Shown here: positions 27,166 to 34,784 of the stretch, piece after piece | Layout: every line of letters starts with the position of its first letter | Numbering within the stretch: position 1 is the first letter of the stretch | Origin: Arthrobacter_J sp038199985 | GTDB lineage: Bacteria > Actinomycetota > Actinomycetes > Actinomycetales > Micrococcaceae | Reading direction: 5' to 3' | NCBI GenBank assembly: GCA_038199985.1 | Contig: JBBPYK010000050.1 | Location: 1 to 64,000, forward strand | Length of the DNA: 64,000 nt | Translations under genes and position numbers: made by a program | The notes under the pieces: model-generated | What the model saw: the letters and a program-made list of their open reading frames with translations, nothing else | Databases searched by the model: none | Told to the model about the DNA's origin: nothing

Positions 27166-27654
27166 CTAGCGGGCAGGAAAAGTGGTGGCTTGGTCCGCGC
27201 TGAAACCGCCAGTAGAGCCAAACCCGTCGCTTCCGCGTGCAGAAGACGAAAGTTCGTCAACAATTTTAAAGTCTGCCATTTCGACCTTCTGAATGATGAG
27301 TTGGGCGATCCTGTCGCCACGAGAAATTCGGAAACTATCGGAACCATCCGTGTTGAGGAGAGTGACAGCAATCTCTCCCCTGTATCCGGCGTCGACGGTT
27401 CCCGGTGCGTTCACGATGGTGATGCCGTGTTTGGTGGCAAGCCCGGAGCGTGGGTGGATAAGACCTACATACCCGAAGGGCAAGGACATACTCACACCCG
27501 TCGGGATGAGCCGACGTTCGCCGGGTAGCAGTTCACAGTCCATGGTGCTTCGCAGGTCCGCCCCCGCGTCGCCAGCATGGGAGTACGACGGCTTTTCCAA
27601 GCCTTCATCGAGGAGCTTTAGCTCCACGGTCAATGTTGTACGGCCTTCTTGCAC
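27166..27654 (-). CDS. dut: dUTP diphosphatase
   Basis: A 162-residue trimeric dUTPase that hydrolyses dUTP to dUMP and PPi, keeping uracil out of DNA. All five motifs are present: GDAGADL, PRSGLATKHGI, APGTVDAGYRGEI, RGDRIAQLII and the C-terminal GSDGFGSTGG arm. I chose GTG 27654 (VQEGRTTLTVELK) with AGGTGAG upstream; the frame is open to 27735, but those residues are unlike Dut. First gene of a four-gene operon; divergent from the DUF3093 gene. Confidence 0.95.
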   Translation of the reverse strand: MQEGRTTLTVELKLLDEGLEKPSYSHAGDAGADLRSTMDCELLPGERRLIPTGVSMSLPFGYVGLIHPRSGLATKHGITIVNAPGTVDAGYRGEIAVTLLNTDGSDSFRISRGDRIAQLIIQKVEMADFKIVDELSSSARGSDGFGSTGGFSADQATTFPAR

Positions 27655-27800
27655 TGTCTCACCTGGATCTATTTGATTGACGTTCCAACGATGTTTGAGA
27701 ACCCGCGACCGCCGGACAAGCCCTATAAGGACCACTTTAGCGTGTCCACGATCGATGGTGCCAAGGTGAAAACCCTGCGGAAAGGTGTAAAGCTGAAGCC

Positions 27801-28274
27801 ATGTCGACTCCAGATCACCAATCCCCCACTCCCGTTGAGCCGCTCTACGAGGAACGGCTCTGGCCCGCCGTGTGGATCTGGGCAGTTGCTGCCTGCGTTG
27901 CCGGTGCGTCAGTTCTAGTGTTTGCTCCCATCAACGTTACAACCGGAATCATTGCGGCCATTGTTGTGGGAATAGTTCTGGTTATCCTACTTTTGCTCTC
28001 CACCCCCCGGATCAGGGTCACCCAAACGGAACTTGAGGTGGGACGCGCCCGGATCGAACGACGCTACGTGGGCGACGTCGAGGGCTTCTTGGACGACGCG
28101 GCGACTGAGCAGCGAGGCACTGCGCTCAACGCTCTCGCGTTCCAGTGCATACGTGGTTGGATTTCCCCTGTGGTGCGTATTGAGATAACAGACGAAATGG
28201 ACCGAACCCCCTACTGGATAACATCCACGCGGCATCCGGAGAAGCTCGTTTCAGCTCTAAGGTCTAGTGGTTAG
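27801..28274 (+). CDS. DUF3093 membrane protein
   Basis: A 157-residue protein of DUF3093 (Rv2698-like). It has YEERLWP before two adjacent membrane helices (about 26-44 and 50-66), then a soluble domain with TPRIRVTQTELEVGRARI and the C-terminal PYWITSTRHPEKLVSAL. The C-terminal domain is probably cytoplasmic. Unknown function. It is divergent from dut across 146 bases and convergent with the DUF4193 gene. Confidence 0.88.
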   Translation: MSTPDHQSPTPVEPLYEERLWPAVWIWAVAACVAGASVLVFAPINVTTGIIAAIVVGIVLVILLLLSTPRIRVTQTELEVGRARIERRYVGDVEGFLDDAATEQRGTALNALAFQCIRGWISPVVRIEITDEMDRTPYWITSTRHPEKLVSALRSSG

Positions 28275-28312
28275 AGACTCTGCCCGCCGCCTGCAGCTGA
28301 GGAAGGCCTGGA

Positions 28313-28612
28313 TCAGCCCTCACAGTCCTTGCAGAAGACCATCCCGCCCTTTTCCTTCGCGATCTGCGAACGGTGCCGGACAAGGAAACAAGATGCACAG
28401 GTGAACTCGTCTTCCTGAGCTGGTAGAACCCGGACTAGAAGCTCTTCGCCGGATAGGTCCGCTCCGGGGAGTTCGTACCCGTCGGCGGCTTCCGTCTCAT
28501 CCTCATCTACCACGGCAGACTGCTTGTCTGTCCGCCGCGTCTTCAACTCTTCAATGGAGTCCTCGCGGAGTTCGTCGTCGGTTTTCCGCGGCGCATCGTA
28601 ATCAGTCGCCAT
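28313..28612 (-). CDS. DUF4193 zinc-ribbon-like small protein
   Basis: A 99-residue acidic protein of DUF4193 (Rv2699c-like). The C-terminus holds two CxxC pairs, Cys72/Cys75 and Cys94/Cys97, a probable zinc ribbon. The segment LRARRTDKQS-type reads LKTRRTDKQSAVVDEDE. The ATG has only a distant GGAG. Family is nearly universal in actinobacteria and of unknown function, possibly a nucleic-acid or protein adaptor (inference). Confidence 0.9.
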   Translation of the reverse strand: MATDYDAPRKTDDELREDSIEELKTRRTDKQSAVVDEDETEAADGYELPGADLSGEELLVRVLPAQEDEFTCASCFLVRHRSQIAKEKGGMVFCKDCEG

Positions 28613-28820
28613 AGTGTATTGCTCACGCTCCGGTGGTTGGGGGCCTTAGATATAACTTCGGGGGTCCAATAGGGCTTCGTCATGGCCCGGCGAACTGTTT
28701 GTTCACAACGCTGCGAGACTTGTTTTTGTGCCCGTAACGGACAGATTGTTGCGCATTAACGAAAAAATTGCCAGCCGAGAGCCTCATTGCCCAGTTCAGT
28801 GCGCGCCACGCCCCGGCAGC

Positions 28821-28826
28821 TAGTAT
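28821..28826 (+). promoter_or_regulatory. Possible -10 element for sepH
   Basis: TAGTAT lies 63 bases before the sepH start and fits the actinobacterial TAnnnT -10 pattern. A -35 is unclear (CAGTGC at 18-base spacing is the best). The 277-base gap 28613-28889 otherwise shows no hairpin or open frame I can support. Confidence 0.35.
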
Positions 28827-28889
28827 GAATTGGCCTCCAACAGTGGCAGAGTTTCGCATAGGAAATTCATCATTCTGGCGGAGGGTTCT

Positions 28890-30125
28890 ATGCAGGAGCT
28901 ACGGCTAGTAGGCGTCCACGAAAACGGCGGGCACCTGCTATTGAGCGGAGAAGGAAGCGAAACCTACAGCTTGCCGATCAACGAGGCCCTGAGAATGGCC
29001 GCGTCGCATCAGAGTTCGCAAGGGTCCGCTTCGACGCGGGTCCCCGGCGACCAATCCACCATGACTCCACGCGATATTCAGGCACGAATTCGTGCGGGGG
29101 CGACGGCAGCGGATGTAGCAGCAGAATCCGGTGGCGATATGGCTCATATCCTGCGCTACGAAGGGCCGGTTCTTGCGGAGCGAAATTACATCGCTGAGCA
29201 AGCGCAGCGAGTTGAGGTCGCGGGACCGTTGCCATCCAACGACGGCTACCGCTCAGTCTTCGGCGACACTCCTGCGAAGCTGGTGGACATGGTGGAGCAC
29301 CGTCTGCGTTCGTTCGGAGTGGATCAAGACGATGTCCGGTGGGATGCCTGGCGCGGACGCGATGGCGTCTGGGAAGTCACCGCACAGTTTGATTTGCCTG
29401 AAACCCCTGTTGACGTGGGCGAGGCGCCGCCCGCACGTTGGACGTTCGTACCCGCCCGCAAGGCAATCACCAACGCCAATCGTTGGGCACAGATCCTCAG
29501 TGAGCTGGAGCCTCTGGACGGCCCACTGCCAACCCGGCGGCTCAGCGCCGTCGCAGACCGTCCTTTTGACTTCGAGGCAGATGCAGGGAAGGAGGCGGTG
29601 CAAAATCCCCCTGCCACGGACCACAGCGCCGAACCCGATGAACTTCTTGACACCCTGCGCTCACGCCGTGGACAGCGCATTGGGGCTGACGAGGACGGCG
29701 ATGACGCTCTCGCGCTACTCCTCAGCCGCGGAAGTATTCCTGCAGCACACCCCCGGGATGAGCAGGGTCCGGATAATTCCGGCAACCTTGATTCGGGTGA
29801 CCACGAACCGGAGTCGTCTCCGATTGCCGAAGAGCCCTCTCGGCGCTTCGCTTCTTTATCTCTGGCACCGTCCCTCCCAGCCGATGGTGACGGTCTTCCC
29901 CAACTGCACGACGGCGTCAGTTCTTCTACGCACGAGATCGTCATCCCGGCCGGTGATGTTCATCGCGATTATCTGCGGACCGTACCTGAGCCGAAGCAGC
30001 AGGACGAGGCCGGAGCAGAGCCGGAAAGCGTGGCAGTGGAACCTTCTGACCGCAAAAACGTGCGCCCAAAGCGGTCCTCAGTGCCCAGCTGGGACGAAAT
30101 CGTTTTCGGCACCAAGGGTGACTAG
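28890..30125 (+). CDS. sepH: Septation protein SepH
   Basis: A 411-residue cell-division protein. The N-terminal DUF3071 region (1-170) includes MQELRLVGVHENGGHLLL, a helix-turn-helix-like stretch (SMTPRDIQARIRAGATAADVA-type), and GDTPAKLVDMVEHRL, VRWDAWRG. The rest (from about 230) is acidic and disordered. In Streptomyces and Mycobacterium, SepH binds FtsZ and promotes its assembly. I chose ATG 28890 because GGAGGG lies just upstream; the frame opens 20 residues earlier. It ends 11 bases from the convergent phosphodiesterase gene. Confidence 0.92.
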   Translation: MQELRLVGVHENGGHLLLSGEGSETYSLPINEALRMAASHQSSQGSASTRVPGDQSTMTPRDIQARIRAGATAADVAAESGGDMAHILRYEGPVLAERNYIAEQAQRVEVAGPLPSNDGYRSVFGDTPAKLVDMVEHRLRSFGVDQDDVRWDAWRGRDGVWEVTAQFDLPETPVDVGEAPPARWTFVPARKAITNANRWAQILSELEPLDGPLPTRRLSAVADRPFDFEADAGKEAVQNPPATDHSAEPDELLDTLRSRRGQRIGADEDGDDALALLLSRGSIPAAHPRDEQGPDNSGNLDSGDHEPESSPIAEEPSRRFASLSLAPSLPADGDGLPQLHDGVSSSTHEIVIPAGDVHRDYLRTVPEPKQQDEAGAEPESVAVEPSDRKNVRPKRSSVPSWDEIVFGTKGD

Positions 30126-30136
30126 GCTAACTGTGT

Positions 30137-31300
30137 CTATCCGGGCCGGTGCAGGGTCAGTAACGGAACCTCGCGCTCCGCTCTGGTGAGCGAGCCATGC
30201 TGTCCCACAACGGACATGGCAGATTCCGAGACTCGTCGTCCGTCGAAGAGCGCGATTGGCTCTCGGGCAGCAATCAGCACATCGCCGATGCGCTCGTAAA
30301 CGCTTTCCAGCACATCGCCGAAGTACCCGGCGGCAATCGCTTCCTTCCGGGTCAGAATCCAGGCCCTCGAACCATACGTCTGGCGCCAGGCATTCAGTAG
30401 GGCTGACATTCCCTCCGCGTCGAGTTCCGGTTCTGTAAACAACTGGACCAGACGCGGTTCACCGGCAGTGTGACGCACTCCGCTAATGAGGCTGGGTTCC
30501 AGCGAGTAGTCAAACCTCTGCTCGGGCGCAACATCTACCATTCCGTGGTCAGCTGTCAGCAGAAGCAGGGTATCAGGAGGCAACTTCGCAGCGAACCTGC
30601 GCATGGCCGAGTCGATTTCCTCTAACTGCTCCAGCCACTGCACAGATTGGCATCCATAGCGGTGCCCCGCCTTGTCCAGCTCATTCCAGTACTGGTAAAC
30701 AAGAGCGGGGCCGGGCCGGCGCAGCTCTTCCAAAGCATTGGAAACCCTTGCGTGTACTCCGCTGGCAGGAGAAAAATCCCCTCCGCGAAGGCACGCCCTG
30801 GTCATAGCCGAATCAGCGAAGCGCGGCAGGCTCACAGTGGTGACCCTAAGGTGTTTGGCCGCACGCTCCAGCACGGTCTCGTGGGGCTGCCAACGCTCCG
30901 GGTCTACATTTGCGTCCCATCCGCCCAATAGGTTCACTACTTTGTCCTGCCCCGGGTCCAGAACGTCATAGCCGGTCATGCCATGTAGTCCCGGAGCAAG
31001 CCCCGTGCCGAAGCTCCCGAGGGAGGCCGCCGTCGTGGTGGGTACGGCTGCGGATAGCGTGCGGGAACCTACGAGCGTCGAGCGCAAGAATGGTGCGTGG
31101 CTGCCGTGTTGCCTGAGCAGGGATTTACCAAGTCCATCCACCAAAACCACGCAGATCCGTCCTGCGGATGGGAGCTCAAGACTATTCTGGTATCCATCCA
31201 CGCCCAATACCGCCGCGCAACTCGGCAAAACGTCGGCGATGGTGTTGTGACCATAATTCGGCGCGGGTGGGAGTGGTTCTTGATGGTGATTCTCAGTCAT
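30137..31300 (-). CDS. Alkaline phosphatase superfamily protein (nucleotide pyrophosphatase/phosphodiesterase type)
   Basis: A 387-residue metal-dependent hydrolase. Expected zinc ligands and nucleophile are visible: Asp55 (VVLVDGLG), Thr88-90 (VPTTTAASLGSFGTG), DKAGHRYG, and LLTADHGMVDV. This is the type I phosphodiesterase layout. No signal peptide is obvious, so it may be cytoplasmic. The chosen ATG 31300 (MTENHHQEP) lies seven bases after the DUF5998 gene, so the two form an operon; the substrate is unknown. Confidence 0.86.
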   Translation of the reverse strand: MTENHHQEPLPPAPNYGHNTIADVLPSCAAVLGVDGYQNSLELPSAGRICVVLVDGLGKSLLRQHGSHAPFLRSTLVGSRTLSAAVPTTTAASLGSFGTGLAPGLHGMTGYDVLDPGQDKVVNLLGGWDANVDPERWQPHETVLERAAKHLRVTTVSLPRFADSAMTRACLRGGDFSPASGVHARVSNALEELRRPGPALVYQYWNELDKAGHRYGCQSVQWLEQLEEIDSAMRRFAAKLPPDTLLLLTADHGMVDVAPEQRFDYSLEPSLISGVRHTAGEPRLVQLFTEPELDAEGMSALLNAWRQTYGSRAWILTRKEAIAAGYFGDVLESVYERIGDVLIAAREPIALFDGRRVSESAMSVVGQHGSLTRAEREVPLLTLHRPG

Positions 31301-31307
31301 TTGTGGA

Positions 31308-31967
31308 TTACCGCAGGTGCCTGTTGCGGCTGAAACGTCCTGCAACAGACCCTTGGGCCTCGGGCACAGTCGCGTGACCTGCCCCGGCGGGTCCAGTGTT
31401 CGCTTTTCGGAGAGACCTCGCAAAGAACTTGGCGTTCTCAACAGCCTCCGCGCCGTCCGCCTCCACGCTGACGCGCAGCACGATGTCCTCCTGTGCGATC
31501 GTTCCCGTATAGCCGTGGTCTGCGTCGCATTCAGGGTCTGCACATCCGGCTGGGCCCATGTCCAAACGCTGGCCTCCAGTCCATGCGATAGCCAGCGTCA
31601 GCTCGCGAGCCTGATCGGCGGACGTGTAGTTCTGTGGCTGTGCATAAACATAGCTCAGAACAACGGATCGAATCTGGCTGACGGGCACCGATTCCGTGGA
31701 GATCTGCGCCATGATTTGCTCTCCAGCATCATCGAGTTGCTGGTCGTCGACATGTGCCACGACCAGCATGTCTTCGGTGAGAACGAGGACCGTAATGTGT
31801 CGATGGACTTCCGTCCGATCAAAGTGCGTTTCAAGTTGGACCACATGCGACAACGGCGCCCGGCCGTCCAACGCATCATGGACCACATCTGCTACCAACA
31901 TGGGGTAGAAACCCGATCGTTCCAGAGCGGCATCAAGATCACGGCGTTCGGCGGAAAGTGAAGTCAT
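31308..31967 (-). CDS. DUF5998 family protein
   Basis: A 219-residue actinobacterial protein that I recognise as DUF5998. Features: SGFYPMLVADVVHDALDG, ETHFDRTEVHRHITVLVLTEDMLVVAHVDD, and a cysteine-containing segment GPAGCADPECDADHGYTG that may bind metal. No transmembrane segment. It lies between the GNAT fusion gene and the phosphodiesterase gene on the same strand, with gaps of 45 and seven bases, so the three are probably cotranscribed. Function unknown. Confidence 0.84.
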   Translation of the reverse strand: MTSLSAERRDLDAALERSGFYPMLVADVVHDALDGRAPLSHVVQLETHFDRTEVHRHITVLVLTEDMLVVAHVDDQQLDDAGEQIMAQISTESVPVSQIRSVVLSYVYAQPQNYTSADQARELTLAIAWTGGQRLDMGPAGCADPECDADHGYTGTIAQEDIVLRVSVEADGAEAVENAKFFARSLRKANTGPAGAGHATVPEAQGSVAGRFSRNRHLR

Positions 31968-32012
31968 GAATCCAGTTTCCCTTATTTGGGCGCCGCCCGC
32001 CTAACCAGCAGG

Positions 32013-34709
32013 CTAGTCCCTCATAGCGCGGCGCGCACTGTCGGTGCGCTGCCGTGGATTACCCACCTGCATATCGGCGCTGAGGACGGTTAGCCCGTTT
32101 GTAGAAACCAGGACCGGTCGAAATTCCAGCAACGCGATCTCGGGGTGGTCGTCCTTGAGCGCCGCCGTTCGTGTGATCAAATTCTCCAGTGCCTCAGTGT
32201 CCGCAGCCGGAAGTCCAGCGTATCCGAAAAGGCGGAGAGAGGCTCTCGGTGCCCGGACCAGCTCGCTGACGTCGACATCGGTCAACGGAGGAATCCCGTG
32301 TGCCCAATCATCTAAAAGGTCGACGGCGTCGCCGGACATTCCATAGGATAGGACGGGACCAAGCAGTGGATCTTCAATGGCTCGAATGGTACATGCCTGT
32401 CCCTCAGGCGCCATGGACTGCAATTCCATGTGTTGATCGCCGTAAGGTTTGAGCACCTCCTCCATGCGAACTATGCTCCTGCGCAGCGACTCCGGATCGG
32501 CAATACCGAGCCGGACCCCCCCGAGGTCCAGCCTCTGCCGAAGTCTCGAGTCTGTCGTTTTCAGCGCAACCGGCCACCCTAACTCCGCTGCGCGCTCCAC
32601 AGCCTCTTCCGGTGAATCGAACCTCGCCGATGGAAGGACCCGAATGCCATAAAAACCCAGAATTTCCGCGGCCTGATTCGCATCGAGCTGGAATAGCTTT
32701 GCGTCTTCGACTCCTGCGGTCAGCTCTTCCAATCGAGCACTGGCAGCATCTGCGTCCAGCCCATCAGGCCGAAGGAATGTCCCGTGTCCCCGGTTGGACC
32801 ATTCGGAGTACCCTACGATCGAAGCCAGTGCACCAACGGCGTCGCCCGGACTTGAGAAGGACGGCAGACCAGCTTGAGTGGTCCCTCCATCAACCGCGTT
32901 CACGGGAAGAACCCCGTCCGCCTGAATAGCAGGATCCAGAATCCCGCTGAAAGCGGCGATGACCGGTTTGCCATACTTGAGGCCCACGTTCCAGAGGCAT
33001 TGCGCCAACGCCTCGACGCTTAGACCCGGTGATGGCAGCAGTGCGACAACTGCGGTGTGGACACTGTCTCTGGCAAGTGCTCCACCCAAAGTGCTTTCGA
33101 GCAGTTCAAGGGCAGGACGCATACCGTCGCTGAGTTCCAGGGCCGCGCTGAGCTGTGCAATCCGAAGCCCGTTGGAGGCGGCACTGTCGGCCACAACTTT
33201 GCCGAGGGCAAGGGAGTTAGAAAGGATTGCTACACCGTTGCCTGCAGGAAGCGGCTGCGTCGAACAAATCTGGGCAACGTCCATCAGCTGCGCACTCGTT
33301 GTCACCCGGATGACCCCGGTCTGTCGAAGCATCGCGTCAAGGGCACCTTTCGGAGCCTGCGTAACGCGCACTGCATGCCCTGGCGGAAGCTGGAGTCCCA
33401 TAACATCAGATTTGGCGACGATGACCGGTTTAGTTTGAGCCAGACGACGGGCAATACGTGAAAACTTTCGGGGGTTGCCAATCGACTCGAGGTACAAACC
33501 CGCGACCTTGGTGTCGGCATCGTCTTCCCAGTATTGCATCGCATCGTTGCCGGATACATCTGCCCGGTTTCCAGAGGAAATCGTAGAGGACAGCCCCAGC
33601 GAGCGTCTGCTGGCAGCTGAGTACAGCAGAACCCCGATCGCGGCTGACTGGCTGAACAGGGCCAAACCGCCCTGCGGCGGCAGCTTCGGAGCCATAGATG
33701 CATTGAGGCTTACTTCTGGATTCGTATTGATCAGCCCAAGCGACGCCGGCCCGATGACCCGCATGCCGTTGGAGCGGGCTTCGCGCACCAACGCACGCTG
33801 CAGGGCGGCACCATCGTCGGCGTTATCTGCAAACCCTGCGGTAGTGATCACCAGACCCTTGACACCGGCGATTCCGCATTCGCGTACAACGTCCGAAACC
33901 TCCTCGTACGGCACCGCAATGATGGCAAGCTGAACTGGTCCAGGTAGATCGGAGATACTGGCGTAGCCCTTCATCCCGGCGATCTCCAGGGCATCCCGGT
34001 TAACCCCGTAGATTTCGCCCTCGAATCCTCCTTCAATGATGTGCTCAAGAATGCTGTACCCGACGGTGCCCCATTGCCGGCTCGCCCCGATAACGGCAAT
34101 GGACGACGGCGACAAGAGGTCCGCGACACTTCTCGCCTCGGCGCGGTGCTCACGGGATTCCATGACGGCGAGAGAACGCTCCGTTGGATCTATGCTGAAC
34201 TGCAGCATGACAACGCCGTCGTCGAAATGCCGGGAAACTTCATAGCCTGCATCCGCAAATACCATGATCATTTTGCGGTTTTCCGGGAGCACCTCTGCCG
34301 AGAAGCGACGGATACCGTTCTCTCGGGCAGCCGTGGCCAGGTGCTCTAGCAGGATGGAACCGAGCCCGCGCCCCTGATGCTTATCGGCAATGTTGAACGC
34401 TACCTCCGCCTCGGAAGAATTATCGAGCCGGTCGTAGCGGCCGATGCCGATGATCTCATCCCCCATCGTGATGACGAAGGCAACTCGGGATGTGTAATCG
34501 ACGCGCGTGAACCTTTGGAGTTCTTTCTCTGTCAGGCGCGACTTGTACGTGAAGAAACGCAGATAGATTGACGTCTCAGACTGGGCGACATGGAACCGCT
34601 GAACTGCCTCTTCATCTGTGGGCGCAATCGGGCGGAGATGAGCGGTGCCACCGTCCCGCAACACAACGTCCGCTTCCCAGTATTGGGGGTATTGTCCGTG
34701 GTTCGCCAT
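32013..34709 (-). CDS. Bifunctional GNAT / NDP-forming acyl-CoA ligase-like protein (protein lysine acetyltransferase type)
   Basis: An 898-residue fusion. An N-terminal GNAT domain (about 15-165) has the acetyl-CoA loop HQGRGLGS. A CoA-binding Rossmann domain follows (SIAVIGASRQWGTVGYSIL, near 205), then succinyl-CoA-ligase-like domains and an ATP-grasp region in the last 220 residues (VALKTTDSRLRQRLDLGGVRL). In PatZ/Pka of enterobacteria the GNAT is C-terminal; here the order is reversed, as in some actinobacterial Pat enzymes. Such proteins acetylate lysines, notably of acetyl-CoA synthetase. Whether the ligase half is active is unknown. It is divergent from parC across 75 bases. Confidence 0.87.
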   Translation of the reverse strand: MANHGQYPQYWEADVVLRDGGTAHLRPIAPTDEEAVQRFHVAQSETSIYLRFFTYKSRLTEKELQRFTRVDYTSRVAFVITMGDEIIGIGRYDRLDNSSEAEVAFNIADKHQGRGLGSILLEHLATAARENGIRRFSAEVLPENRKMIMVFADAGYEVSRHFDDGVVMLQFSIDPTERSLAVMESREHRAEARSVADLLSPSSIAVIGASRQWGTVGYSILEHIIEGGFEGEIYGVNRDALEIAGMKGYASISDLPGPVQLAIIAVPYEEVSDVVRECGIAGVKGLVITTAGFADNADDGAALQRALVREARSNGMRVIGPASLGLINTNPEVSLNASMAPKLPPQGGLALFSQSAAIGVLLYSAASRRSLGLSSTISSGNRADVSGNDAMQYWEDDADTKVAGLYLESIGNPRKFSRIARRLAQTKPVIVAKSDVMGLQLPPGHAVRVTQAPKGALDAMLRQTGVIRVTTSAQLMDVAQICSTQPLPAGNGVAILSNSLALGKVVADSAASNGLRIAQLSAALELSDGMRPALELLESTLGGALARDSVHTAVVALLPSPGLSVEALAQCLWNVGLKYGKPVIAAFSGILDPAIQADGVLPVNAVDGGTTQAGLPSFSSPGDAVGALASIVGYSEWSNRGHGTFLRPDGLDADAASARLEELTAGVEDAKLFQLDANQAAEILGFYGIRVLPSARFDSPEEAVERAAELGWPVALKTTDSRLRQRLDLGGVRLGIADPESLRRSIVRMEEVLKPYGDQHMELQSMAPEGQACTIRAIEDPLLGPVLSYGMSGDAVDLLDDWAHGIPPLTDVDVSELVRAPRASLRLFGYAGLPAADTEALENLITRTAALKDDHPEIALLEFRPVLVSTNGLTVLSADMQVGNPRQRTDSARRAMRD

Positions 34710-34784
34710 AGACTCACTGTAGTCACTGACTCAGCGCAGTGACGGAAACCGTACCCAGGAACCAGTAAGGACACCGTAACCATC

